Assembly: GCA_963843755.1 (NCBI GenBank)
Contig: CAWJLS010000007.1
Coordinates: 310,001-374,000 of the forward strand
Length of the DNA: 64,000 bases
From: CAWJLS01 sp963843755
GTDB taxonomy: Bacteria; Acidobacteriota; Thermoanaerobaculia; Multivoradales; DATKCC01
Direction: 5' to 3'
The notes under the pieces are model-generated. The model saw only the letters and a list, made by a program, of their open reading frames with translations, was not told the origin of the DNA and did not search any database. The first letter of the stretch is position 1. Every line of letters starts with the position of its first letter. Positions 18,899 to 27,537 of the stretch are shown here, one piece after another. The position numbers and the translations under genes were made by a program.

Positions 18899-20080
18899 CT
18901 ACGGATTCCGCACCGGCACCTGCGCCGCCTGGGTCAGGACCAGCTCGACCTTGGCGCCTTCCGGCAGGGTGACCTCCTCGCCCTCGGTGTGGGAGGCGAT
19001 GGCGGTGCCGGCGGCGGCGCCGACGATGGCGCCGATCACCGAGCCCTTGCCCTTGTCGCCCCGGTTGAGCACCCGGCCGAGGATCGCCCCGGCCGCGGCG
19101 GCGCCGCCGATGGTGGCGGCATCCTTGGCGGTCTCGCTCTTGCCCTTGGCGGCGAAGTCGGCGTCGATCGGAGCGGCCTCGGCGCCGGGCGGCTGGAGCT
19201 CGTAGAACTCGAGGCCGAGCCGGGCGCGCCCGCCGACCTTGCGGTCGAGCGGCACCGCCTCGGTCACCCGGCCGGTGACGATCGACCCGGCGGGGACGAC
19301 CACCTCACCGCCACGGGTGAGGTCCTCGCTGACCCGCGCGCGGAAGGTGTCGCCGGGCCGGTTGCGGTCGCTGGCGACGGTGTCGAGCAGCTCGACGGTG
19401 AACCGGGTGCCGGACGGCAGCAGCTCCGAGGTCCAGGTGACCGCGGGCTCCGGGGCCGGCTCGTCCTCCTGCCAGTCCCCGGTGTCGGCCGCCGGCGGCG
19501 CGGGGTCGTAGCCGTCCCGGGCCGCGGCATCCGTGCGGTAGCTCGAGCGCCGCCAGTCGTCGTCAGACGAGCCCGCGGCGTCCGTGGCTCCGCCGTCGCT
19601 CGGCCGGCCGTCGTCGCTCATGGACGGCGCCTCGGCCTCTCCGGCGGCGGGCGCCGGTGGCGGCGCCTGGAGGGCGGCTTCGCGGGCGGCCACGCGGGCC
19701 TCGCGGGCGGCGAGCTCCTTCTGCTTGCGGGCCAGGGCCTGGCGCTCCTGCTCGGCGCGCTCGGCTTGCGCCGACCGCTGCGCGGCCTGCTCAGGCGGCA
19801 CGGCGCCCGTCACCGTCCCGGACCCGCCGCCGGGGGCCGCCAGGTCGTCCGTGGCGGCGACGGATTCGTCCTGCGCCGTGGACTCCGCGGCGGTGCCGGG
19901 GGCCTGCGCCCCGCCGTCCGCGGCCTGGGCGGCCTGTGCGGCCTGGGCCGCCGAAGCCGCGGGCGTCGCCTCCGGCTCGGAGGCTCCTCCCGCCGCGTCG
20001 GCGATCCGCGCCCGGTCCCGGCCGCAGCCGAGGGCGGCGACCAGGACGAGTGCCAGGACGACCGGCAGGCCCCGGCGCAT
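18899..20080 (-). CDS. Envelope lipoprotein with C-terminal glycine-zipper segment
   Basis: From the ATG at 20080 this gives a 393-residue protein with a lipoprotein-like signal (MRRGLPVVLALVLVAALGC). A long low-complexity Ala/Glu/Gln region follows with a coiled coil (AERAEQERQALARKQKELAAREARVA), then a beta-rich domain (LPSGTRFTVELLDTVASD ... VVVPAGSIVTGRV) and a glycine-zipper-like helix (GGAAAAGAILGRVL ... GAIVGAAAGTAIA). An in-frame ATG at 20257 has a better ribosome site (GGAGGAG) but would bury the signal peptide behind 59 residues, so 20080 is preferred. A role in the cell envelope is inferred; the family is not recognised. Confidence 0.65.
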   Translation of the reverse strand: MRRGLPVVLALVLVAALGCGRDRARIADAAGGASEPEATPAASAAQAAQAAQAADGGAQAPGTAAESTAQDESVAATDDLAAPGGGSGTVTGAVPPEQAAQRSAQAERAEQERQALARKQKELAAREARVAAREAALQAPPPAPAAGEAEAPSMSDDGRPSDGGATDAAGSSDDDWRRSSYRTDAAARDGYDPAPPAADTGDWQEDEPAPEPAVTWTSELLPSGTRFTVELLDTVASDRNRPGDTFRARVSEDLTRGGEVVVPAGSIVTGRVTEAVPLDRKVGGRARLGLEFYELQPPGAEAAPIDADFAAKGKSETAKDAATIGGAAAAGAILGRVLNRGDKGKGSVIGAIVGAAAGTAIASHTEGEEVTLPEGAKVELVLTQAAQVPVRNP

Positions 20081-20395
20081 GGCACGGGGGAAGTAGGGAA
20101 CCCGGGGCGGCTCCGTCTTGGCCCCATCGGCCGCGTGCTGCGGGCGGGGACGGGGCCGGCACGGCGCCGGGTCGTGGCCCCGAACCACTTTCAGCGGAAC
20201 GGCATGGGGCCGCGAAAGGGGCTTGGACGGGAACGGGTGGGTCGGGATGCGGGGCATGGCGCTCTCCTCCGGTGTCAATCCGCTGGAGAGCGTACGCAAC
20301 CCCGATGCCACCGAGCGGCGGCGGCCACGAGTGGCGACGGATGGCGACGGATGGCGGCAGATGGACGCCCGGAAACGCTCCGCCGGCGGGGTCGT

Positions 20396-20860
20396 CTACT
20401 CCGGAGAGCGGCGCCGCCCCCGCCAGTGGGCGCCCAGCAGTCCGGCCAGGTAGCCGACGAGGGGGAACAGGGCGAGCAGTGGGCTGGTGCCGAGCCCGCC
20501 GTCCGCGGGGAGCTGGAAGGCGGCCCAGTAGGCCAGTGCCACCGGGGCGGCGAAGAACACCGTGCCCGCCCACCGCCGCTGGCGCTCGGCCTCCTTGTGG
20601 GCGTACTCGCGCTCGCCCGAGGTCAGCAGCGGGTCGTCCGCCACCTCCCAGCGCCGGCGGTCGATGGTCTCGGCCCGGGCGACGGTGGCGACGCCGCCGG
20701 CCAGGCCGAGCAGACCGAGCACGATCGACAGCGGCCAGAAGGCGCCGGCGGGCAGCACCGGCACCAGCCGCAGGCCGATCGAGGCGAGGAACCCGACCGC
20801 CAGCGCCGCGACGCCGACGACGGTGGCAACGGTCTGGAGCGACTCGAGACGGCGGCCCAT
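20396..20860 (-). CDS. Small integral membrane protein of unknown function
   Basis: A 154-residue protein with four predicted membrane helices (about residues 10-30, 35-57, 100-120 and 127-145) and a charged cytosolic middle (RRRWEVADDPLLTSGEREYAHKEAERQRR). The start at 20860 is chosen because AGGATG lies at a normal distance upstream. It is transcribed away from the carboxypeptidase genes. No family is recognised. Confidence 0.55.
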   Translation of the reverse strand: MGRRLESLQTVATVVGVAALAVGFLASIGLRLVPVLPAGAFWPLSIVLGLLGLAGGVATVARAETIDRRRWEVADDPLLTSGEREYAHKEAERQRRWAGTVFFAAPVALAYWAAFQLPADGGLGTSPLLALFPLVGYLAGLLGAHWRGRRRSPE

Positions 20861-21039
20861 GGCGAGCATCCTAACCGGCTCTGTGCCTCCGCACCGCCGA
20901 ACGCCCGGCTCGGAACCTTGCGCGCGGCCGGCCGTATAGGGGCCAGGAGCCTGCGCGAGGGGAGTCGAGGGATCGTTGTATCCGTGCGCGGGCCGTACTG
21001 CCATCCGGAAGAGCCACATCATTCGAGGAGGAGGACTTC

Positions 21040-23178
21040 GTGAGATCACGCCCGTCCCGAGTTCTTGCAGACCGGCCGTTCGGCGTCCGCTGCATGCCCC
21101 GCCGCCTGCGACTGCTGGCGGGATGCCTGGCCGTCGGCCTGGCGTTCCTGACCGCCGGCTCCGCCGCGGCGGTGAGCTACGACGACTACCACGACTTCGG
21201 TGAGGTCGAGGCCCAGCTCCGGGCCTGGGCCGATCGCCCCGAGGTCGACCTGATCAACATCGGCACCTCGGCCGGCGGCCACACCCTCTGGGTGGCGCGC
21301 ATCGCCGGGGACGGTCCGGTCGATCCCGACCAGCGCCCGGCGGTCTTCGTCGGCGCCAACATCGCCGGCTACCACAACGCAGGCACCGAGGCGGCCCTCG
21401 ACCTGGTGACGACCCTTCTCGATGGCAGTGGGGGCAGCGCCGCCGAGCTGCTCTCGACCCACACCTTCTACGTGGCACCCGTGCTCGACCCGGACGCCCA
21501 CGACGCCCTGTTCGCCTCGGTGCACGCCAAGCGCTCCGGCAACGCCATGACCCTCGACCACGACCGCGACGGTCTCGAGGCCGAGGACGGCTTCGACGAC
21601 CTGAACGGCGACGGCCGGATCACCCGCATGCGCATCCCCGACCCGGCCGGCGGCTGGCTGCCCCACCCGGAGGACCCGCGGGTCATGGTCCGCGCCGACG
21701 GCAGCAAGGGGCAGGCCGGCGCCTACCGCATGGAGACCGAGGGGCGGGACGACGACGGCGACGGTGAGCTCAACGAGGATCCGGCGACCGGCGTGGCCCC
21801 GGACAAGAACTTCGCCCACCAGTTCCCCTATCCGGACGCGGACGCCGGCCCGTGGCCGAGCTACGCGCCCGAGACCAAGGCGGTGATGGACTTCCTGCTC
21901 GCCCACCGCAACGTCGCCCTGGCCGTGGTCTACGGCCCGGCCAACAACCTGCTCGAGAAGCCGCGCAGCCTCGGCGGTGGCAGCGGCGACCTGGGTACCC
22001 AGAAGTTCAAGCTGCCCAAGGAGGCGGCCCAGTTCCTCGGCTTCGACCCCGAGGGCGAGTACACCATCGACGAGGTCTGGGACGTCGCCAAGGACCTGTC
22101 GTTCGTCATCCAGAACGGCATCACCAAGGACCAGCTCGCCCAGTTCCTCGGCGCCGGCCCGGCGACCAAGCTGGCCGACGAGGACTCGGCCGAGCTCGAC
22201 CGCTTCGCCAAGGCCTACAAGAAGCGCCTGAAGGACGCCGGGCTGTCCGACGACCGTCCGGCCGAGCAGTACGGCAAGGGCGGCTTCACCCCCTGGCTCT
22301 ACTACCAGTACGGCGTCATGGCTCTCGAGCTCGACGTCTGGGGTGTGCCCAAGGCGGAGAAGCCCAAAGACGAGGCGACGAGCGACGACGGGGCCCTGAC
22401 CGTCGACCGGCTCGCGTCGATGAGCGCCGACGACGTGGTCGCCCTCGGCGAGGAGGCGATCCAGAAGTTCCTCGACGACAACGGAGTGCCGGCCCAGTAC
22501 AACGCGACCATGGTGATCGGCGCGCTCAAGGGCGGCCAGATCACCCCGGAGAAGATGGCCGGCATGATTCGCCAGATGGGCGGCGGCTCGGCCGGAGGGT
22601 CGGGGGAGAAGGCGGAGGACGATCCGGCCACCAAGCGGGCCCGCGAGGTGCTCGCCTGGGTCGACGCCAACGCGCCCGACGCGGTCACTCCGTGGACCGC
22701 GGTCACCCTGCCCGACGGCACGGAGGCCGAGGTCGGCGGGCTCGATCCGTTCATTCAGGTGGCGCCGCCCTACGCGGTGCTCGAGCCGGCGCTCGGCGTC
22801 CACACCGCGACGGTCCTCGACCTGGCGGGCCAGCTCGCCCAGGTCGAGCTGCTGTCGGTCGAGGCCGAGGATCTGGGCGGCGGCGTCGCCCGGGTGCGGG
22901 CGGTGGCCGGCAACCGGGGCACTCTGCCGACCCACACCAAGCTGGACGAACGCATGCACACCCACCTGCCGGTCCGCCTGGAGCTGGTCACCGGCGACGG
23001 CGTCGAGCTGGTGACCGGCCACTCCGCGGTCACCTCCGAGCGCCTCGAGGGGAGCGCCGGAACGGTCGAAGGCACCTGGCTGGTGCGTGCTCGCCCGGGG
23101 ACCACCGTCACCGTACGGGTGACCACCGACAACGCCGGAAGCGACCAGAAGACCACCACGATCGGCAAGGGAGCCTGA
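21040..23178 (+). CDS. M14 carboxypeptidase-like secreted protein without zinc ligands (pseudo-enzyme)
   Basis: A 712-residue exported protein (signal peptide up to about residue 45, ...AGSAAA) homologous to the next gene, an M14 zinc carboxypeptidase. Both share the order of a substrate-domain start, an Asp-rich DxDxDG insert (DHDRDG ... DLNGDGRITRMR) and a second one (DDDGDGELNED). The zinc ligands are lost here. Where the neighbour has NIHANE this protein has NIAGYH (His to Ala, Glu to His), and where the neighbour has SYHN it has VYGP. The start is GTG, preceded by AGGAGGAGGAC. It overlaps no gene and ends 2 bases before the active paralog, so the two are made together. A binding or regulatory role is inferred. 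Confidence 0.82.
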   Translation: MRSRPSRVLADRPFGVRCMPRRLRLLAGCLAVGLAFLTAGSAAAVSYDDYHDFGEVEAQLRAWADRPEVDLINIGTSAGGHTLWVARIAGDGPVDPDQRPAVFVGANIAGYHNAGTEAALDLVTTLLDGSGGSAAELLSTHTFYVAPVLDPDAHDALFASVHAKRSGNAMTLDHDRDGLEAEDGFDDLNGDGRITRMRIPDPAGGWLPHPEDPRVMVRADGSKGQAGAYRMETEGRDDDGDGELNEDPATGVAPDKNFAHQFPYPDADAGPWPSYAPETKAVMDFLLAHRNVALAVVYGPANNLLEKPRSLGGGSGDLGTQKFKLPKEAAQFLGFDPEGEYTIDEVWDVAKDLSFVIQNGITKDQLAQFLGAGPATKLADEDSAELDRFAKAYKKRLKDAGLSDDRPAEQYGKGGFTPWLYYQYGVMALELDVWGVPKAEKPKDEATSDDGALTVDRLASMSADDVVALGEEAIQKFLDDNGVPAQYNATMVIGALKGGQITPEKMAGMIRQMGGGSAGGSGEKAEDDPATKRAREVLAWVDANAPDAVTPWTAVTLPDGTEAEVGGLDPFIQVAPPYAVLEPALGVHTATVLDLAGQLAQVELLSVEAEDLGGGVARVRAVAGNRGTLPTHTKLDERMHTHLPVRLELVTGDGVELVTGHSAVTSERLEGSAGTVEGTWLVRARPGTTVTVRVTTDNAGSDQKTTTIGKGA

Positions 23179-23180
23179 CC

Positions 23181-24953
23181 ATGGATCGGAGACACTCGAT
23201 GAACACCTCCCGCCACTCTCTGGCCTCGCGGGCGGTCCAGACGCTCGCCGCCACGGCCCTGCTGCTGGCGGCGGCCGGCCCGGCGCGGGCCGCCGCGCCG
23301 CTCACCCCGAAAGGGGAGGCGCCCAACCCCCACTTCGACCGGCTCTACGACTACCCGGAGATGGTCGACCTGATGCGCGGCTACGCCCGCGCCTACCCGG
23401 AGTGGGTCAAGCTCGAGTCGATCGGCAAGAGCATCCAGGGACGCGACATGTGGATGCTGACGATCAACAACCCGGCGACCGGCGACGACCTGTCGAAGCC
23501 GGCCATGTACATCGACGGAAACATCCACGCCAACGAGGTCCAGGGCGCGGAGACGGCCCTCTACACGGTCGACTACGTGCTCAAGAGCTACGGCAAGCTC
23601 GACCGGGTGACGGAGCTGCTCGACCGGGCCGCGTTCTACGTCCTGCCGATGGTCAACCCGGACGGCCGCGCCCGCTGGTTCAAGGGGCCGTCGACGCCCC
23701 ACTTCCCGCGCACGGTGATGGTGGCGGTCGATGACGACCGGGACGGCAAGGCGGACGAGGACGGCTACGACGACCTCGACGGCGACGGCGTGATCACCCA
23801 GATGCGCAAGAAGGTGCCGCTCGGCACCGGCAACTTCCGCCTCGACCCGAAGGACCCGCGGATTCTCGTGCAGATCGAGGGCGACGAGCTGGGCGACTAC
23901 ATCATGCTCGGCACCGAGGGGATCGACAACGACGGCGACGGCCTGGTCAACGAGGACACCATCGGCTACGTCGACCCGAACCGCACCTGGGGCTACTTCT
24001 GGCAGCCGCGCTACGTCCAGGCCGGCTCCGGCGACTACCCGCTGCAGATCCCGGAGACCCGCTCGATCGCCCTGTGGGCCCTCGATCACCCGAACATCGG
24101 CGCGATCCAGAGCTACCACAACAACGGCCAGATGATCCTCCGCGGCCCGGGCTCGAAGCTGCAGCCCAAGTACCCGCCCTCGGACGTCCGCGCCTACGAC
24201 CTGATCGGCAAAGAGGGCGAGAAGCTCCTGCCCGGGTACAACTACTACGTCACCTGGAAGGACCTCTACACGGTCTACGGCGACACCACCGACCACTTCT
24301 ACAACATCGAAGGCGCGATCTCCCTCACCAACGAGCTCTACGACGTGCCCGCCGATTTCGACGACGACGGCGAGGTCAGCCCACAGGAGGAGATGAAGTT
24401 CAACGACGAGCTCACCCTCGGGCGCCAGTTCGTGAACTGGAAGGAGGTCCAGCACCCCCAGTACGGCACCATCGAGGTCGGGGGGCAGCGCCAGGACGTC
24501 GGGCGCATCCCGGAGGGCTGGGCGCTCGAGGAGGAGATCCACCGCAACAACGCGTTCCTCCTCTACGAGGCGCGCCAGTTGCCGAAGATCCACTTCGGCG
24601 ACGCGGACGTGAAGAAGGTCGGCGACGGCCTGTGGCGCGTCGAGATCCCGGTGATCAACGAGCGCGGCATCCCGACGGTGACGGCGATCGCGGTCAAGAA
24701 CCATCTGCATCGGATGGACCTGGCCACGGTCGACGGCGCGCGGGTGGTCTCGAGCGGCGTGGTCGACGACCCATGGCTCGACAAGGTGTCGGTCCAGGAG
24801 CACCGGCCCGAGCGCCTGATGGTCTCCGGCGTCGGCGCGTTCTCCGCCAAGCGGCTGTTCTTCCTGCTCGAAGGGAAGCCGGGGGAGGTCGAGCTGACCT
24901 ACGACAGCCTCAAGGGCGGGACGATCCGGACCACCGTCACGCTCGGGCGCTAG
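23181..24953 (+). CDS. M14-family zinc carboxypeptidase, secreted
   Basis: A 590-residue exported peptidase. A signal peptide (about residues 15-38) is followed by the M14 domain with zinc ligands His116 and Glu119 (NIHANE) and His313 (SYHN), and a catalytic Glu at about 385 (SLTNELYD). Two Asp-rich loops (DDDRDGKADEDG ... DLDGDG and DNDGDGLVNED) look like calcium-binding inserts. The C-terminal 130 residues form a beta-sandwich. Such enzymes remove C-terminal amino acids from peptides outside the cytoplasm. It directly follows a paralog that has lost the zinc ligands. GGGAG precedes the ATG at 23181; an ATG 18 bases later is also possible. Confidence 0.92.
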   Translation: MDRRHSMNTSRHSLASRAVQTLAATALLLAAAGPARAAAPLTPKGEAPNPHFDRLYDYPEMVDLMRGYARAYPEWVKLESIGKSIQGRDMWMLTINNPATGDDLSKPAMYIDGNIHANEVQGAETALYTVDYVLKSYGKLDRVTELLDRAAFYVLPMVNPDGRARWFKGPSTPHFPRTVMVAVDDDRDGKADEDGYDDLDGDGVITQMRKKVPLGTGNFRLDPKDPRILVQIEGDELGDYIMLGTEGIDNDGDGLVNEDTIGYVDPNRTWGYFWQPRYVQAGSGDYPLQIPETRSIALWALDHPNIGAIQSYHNNGQMILRGPGSKLQPKYPPSDVRAYDLIGKEGEKLLPGYNYYVTWKDLYTVYGDTTDHFYNIEGAISLTNELYDVPADFDDDGEVSPQEEMKFNDELTLGRQFVNWKEVQHPQYGTIEVGGQRQDVGRIPEGWALEEEIHRNNAFLLYEARQLPKIHFGDADVKKVGDGLWRVEIPVINERGIPTVTAIAVKNHLHRMDLATVDGARVVSSGVVDDPWLDKVSVQEHRPERLMVSGVGAFSAKRLFFLLEGKPGEVELTYDSLKGGTIRTTVTLGR

Positions 24954-24971
24954 GCGCCCCCTCCTCAAGGA

Positions 24972-25028
24972 CCCGGCCCGCGGCCTCCCCCCATGCTCAT
25001 GATGCCCACGGGGAGGCCGCGGGCCGGG
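24972..25028. terminator. Long perfect hairpin after the carboxypeptidase pair
   Basis: CCCGGCCCGCGGCCTCCCC (24972-24990) pairs without mismatch with GGGGAGGCCGCGGGCCGGG (25010-25028), a 19-bp stem with a 19-base loop. It begins 19 bases after the stop codon. No T tract follows. It may end transcription before the CarH-like regulator or be a mobile palindromic repeat. Confidence 0.6.
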
Positions 25029-25063
25029 GCTCGCCCCTACGGATTCTGGACAAAACCGGGACA

Positions 25064-25096
25064 TGACTTGGATAGTCACGGAGCTTGGCGTACACT
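25064..25096 (+). promoter_or_regulatory. Candidate promoter and operator of the CarH-like gene (leaderless)
   Basis: TTGGAT (25068-25073), a 17-base spacer and TACACT (25091-25096) form a weak sigma-70-like promoter. The perfect inverted repeat TGACT-TGGAT-AGTCA (25064-25078) covers the -35 box, as expected for a repressor site. Transcription would start at or within a base or two of the ATG at 25103, so the mRNA may be leaderless; no ribosome site is seen. Confidence 0.45.
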
Positions 25097-25102
25097 CTCC
25101 CG

Positions 25103-26128
25103 ATGACTCCCTCCTCGGAACCGGAAGCACCCCGCTACTCGATCGGCGTCGTGGCGCGGCGGACCGGCCTCAAGCCCGACCTGATCCGCGCCTGGGAACG
25201 GCGCTACGGGGCGGTCGAGCCGGCGCGTAGCGAGACCCGGCGCCGGCGCTACTCCGACGCCGAGGTGCGACGGCTTCGCCTGCTGCGCCAGGCGGTCGAC
25301 GGCGGGCACAGCATCGGCGACATCGCCCACCTGCCGGACGCCGAGATCGAGGAGCTGATCGCCGCCGACGCGGCGGCGGCGGCCACTGTCGGGGGAGCCG
25401 CCCGCGGGCGCGCGGTCCCCGCGGCGCCGTGGGGCGGCGATCAGCCGGAGGCGGTCGAGGCGATGCTCGACGCCTGCCTGGCGGCCGTTCGCGCGCTCGA
25501 CGCCCGAGCCCTCGACCGGGAGCTCGACCGGGCGTCGCTGGCCCTCTCCCGCGCCCACCTGCTCGAGCAGTTGCTCGTGCCGCTGATGGAGCGGGTCGGC
25601 GACCTCTGGCACGAGGGAGAGCTGCGCCCCTTCCACGAGCACCTGGCCACTTCTATCGTGCGCTCGTTCCTCGGCGGCCTGACCCCGTCTTCCGGCCAGG
25701 ACGGTCCGCGCGGGGGGGCGCCGGCGATCGTGCTGACCACGCCGGCGCGGCAGCGTCACGAGCTGGGCGCGCTGATCGCGGCGGTGACCGCCGCGTCCGC
25801 CGGCTGGACCATCCTCTACCTCGGGCCCGACCTGCCGGCCGAGGAGATCGCCGGCGTGGCGCTCGAGAGCGGCGCCCGCGCGGTCGCCCTGTCGCTCACC
25901 TATCCGCCGGACGATCCGTCCCTCGCCGGCGAGATGGCCCGCCTTCGCCGCCTGCTGCCGCAGGACGTCGAGCTGGTCGTCGGCGGGCGCGCCGCCGCCG
26001 GGTACGCCGGGGCCGTCGAGGCGGCGGGAGGGCGCCGGCTGGAGGATCTGAGCGCCTTCCGGCGGGTGTTGGGCGAGCTGCGGTCCGACGGCGTCATCGT
26101 CGGTGCCGACTCACGGCATAATCGGTAG
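25103..26128 (+). CDS. CarH/LitR-like MerR-family regulator with B12-binding light-sensor domain
   Basis: A 341-residue regulator. Residues 10-80 are a MerR-type winged helix (IGVVARRTGLKPDLIRAWERRYG). Residues 110-195 are a helical cobalamin-binding cap with the CarH light-sensing motif W-x9-EH (Trp169, Glu179, His180). Residues 205-335 are a B12-binding Rossmann domain with the lower-ligand histidine in RHELG (His219). In CarH, adenosylcobalamin holds a repressor tetramer on DNA in the dark and light breaks it. The next gene encodes a geranylgeranyl-reductase-type flavoprotein, in line with CarH control of isoprenoid or carotenoid genes elsewhere. All key residues are present, so light sensing is likely but not shown. 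Confidence 0.88.
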   Translation: MTPSSEPEAPRYSIGVVARRTGLKPDLIRAWERRYGAVEPARSETRRRRYSDAEVRRLRLLRQAVDGGHSIGDIAHLPDAEIEELIAADAAAAATVGGAARGRAVPAAPWGGDQPEAVEAMLDACLAAVRALDARALDRELDRASLALSRAHLLEQLLVPLMERVGDLWHEGELRPFHEHLATSIVRSFLGGLTPSSGQDGPRGGAPAIVLTTPARQRHELGALIAAVTAASAGWTILYLGPDLPAEEIAGVALESGARAVALSLTYPPDDPSLAGEMARLRRLLPQDVELVVGGRAAAGYAGAVEAAGGRRLEDLSAFRRVLGELRSDGVIVGADSRHNR

Positions 26129-26173
26129 ACCGGCCCGGCGGTCCCTCCGCCTCCCCCGCGGGGCCGGCATCAC

Positions 26174-27445
26174 GTGACGACCGGACCCTCGGACCTCGAA
26201 ACCGTCGACCTGGTGATCGTGGGGGCCGGCCCCGCCGGCATCTCCACCGCGCTCCACCTGGTCCGCACCGACCGCCGCTGGGCGGAGCGGATGGTCGTCC
26301 TCGACCGGGCGGTCCATCCGCGGGACAAGCTTTGTGGCGGTGGCCTGACCCGCGCGGGCGAGGCGATCCTCGAAGATCTCGCCCTCGGGCCCCTGCCCGC
26401 CTCGGTACCGATCTCCGAGATGCGCCTGGTCTTCGGCGACCGCGGCTGGGCCGTCCGCGGCCGGCCGGTCTTCCGGGTCGTACGCCGCGCGGAGCTCGAC
26501 CACTGGCTGGTGCGCTGCGCCGAGCGCGAAGGCATCCGCGTGCTCCAGGGCGAGCGGGTGGAGGATGTCCGGGTCGGCCCCGATGGGGCACCCGGCCGGG
26601 TCGAGGTGACGACGGATCGCGGGCTCTACCGAGCCCGGGCCCTGGTCGGTGCCGACGGCACCAACGGCGCGGTCCGGCGCCGCCTCGGCTGGACCGCGGG
26701 GGCCCGGCGGGCGGCGCTGCTCGAGGTGCTGACCCCGGAGGCGCCGGCAGGGGAGGAGCGTTCGCCTGGCCCGACCAGCGCGTCCGGCCCGTCCGCCTCG
26801 TCCTCCTCTCCTTGGCGCGGCGTCGCCGTCTTCGACTTCACCCCCATGCGCCACGGCGTGCGCGGCTACTACTGGGACTTCCCCAGCCTGGTGGACGGCC
26901 GCCCGATGATGAACCGGGGGATCTTCGACAGCCGGGTCGGCGGCGCCGGGCCGTCGCTGTCGCTCAAGGAGCTGCTCGAGGACGGCCTGGCGCGACGGGG
27001 CAGGAGCCTCGACGACGGCACCCTCCAGGGCTACCCGATCCGCTGGTTCGACCCGACCGCCCGTTGTGCCGGCGATCGGGTGGTGCTGGCCGGCGACGCG
27101 GCCGGGGCCGACCCGCTGTTCGGCGAAGGGATCTCGTTCGCCCTCCGCCACGGACGGGTGGCGGCGGAGGCGGTCGCCGACGCCTTCGCGCGGGACGATT
27201 TCTCGTTCGCCGGCTACGGCCAGCGCCAGCTCGGCGACCCCTTGCTCGCCCACTTGCGCCGGCGCAAGCTCGTGGCGGAGGTGGTCTACCGCCTGCGGGG
27301 TGCGCTCGGCCGGCGTCCGCTCTGGTCGCTGGTGCCGTGGGCGACGCGGGCGCTGGAGCGGCTGCGGCCCGGGTTCCTGCCGATCGAGGACACCCGCCTG
27401 GAGCGCCTCCGCCTGCCGCCGTCCGAGCTCCGTTCGGGCGCCTGA
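26174..27445 (+). CDS. Geranylgeranyl reductase-family FAD-dependent oxidoreductase
   Basis: A 423-residue flavoprotein. The N-terminal FAD-binding motif is VDLVIVGAGPAGIS (residues 11-24), the family signature DKLCGGGL follows near residue 50, and the second FAD motif GDAAGADPLFGEGISFAL is near residues 308-325. It has no membrane helix except a weakly hydrophobic C-terminal stretch. Relatives reduce double bonds of geranylgeranyl chains or act on quinone-like isoprenoids and pigments. The GTG start at 26174 comes 45 bases after the CarH-like gene, so the two may be co-transcribed and light-regulated. An Ala/Ser/Pro-rich insert near residues 195-215 is unusual. The exact substrate is unknown. 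Confidence 0.85.
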   Translation: MTTGPSDLETVDLVIVGAGPAGISTALHLVRTDRRWAERMVVLDRAVHPRDKLCGGGLTRAGEAILEDLALGPLPASVPISEMRLVFGDRGWAVRGRPVFRVVRRAELDHWLVRCAEREGIRVLQGERVEDVRVGPDGAPGRVEVTTDRGLYRARALVGADGTNGAVRRRLGWTAGARRAALLEVLTPEAPAGEERSPGPTSASGPSASSSSPWRGVAVFDFTPMRHGVRGYYWDFPSLVDGRPMMNRGIFDSRVGGAGPSLSLKELLEDGLARRGRSLDDGTLQGYPIRWFDPTARCAGDRVVLAGDAAGADPLFGEGISFALRHGRVAAEAVADAFARDDFSFAGYGQRQLGDPLLAHLRRRKLVAEVVYRLRGALGRRPLWSLVPWATRALERLRPGFLPIEDTRLERLRLPPSELRSGA

Positions 27446-27537
27446 GCCACCCTGTCTCCCGTGGGGCCGCCAGCGGGACCGAGCGGGGGGGGCCCGTCGA
27501 GGCGCGGCCTGCCGGCGGGGGGTAGAATCACCGCCAC

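Noticed and set aside
19640..20000. Ala/Gln/Glu-rich repeats as a tandem repeat array
   Set aside because: The DNA has no regular period. This is ordinary low-complexity coding sequence of the lipoprotein linker.
20330..20362. Short tandem repeat (GCGACGGATG-like, about three units)
   Set aside because: Only three imperfect units in a GC-rich gap. Too short to call a CRISPR, iteron or functional repeat.
21852..23180. Upstream extension of the second M14 gene in its own frame
   Set aside because: The extension overlaps the first carboxypeptidase and is Arg/Pro-rich shadow sequence. The real gene starts at 23181 with a signal peptide.
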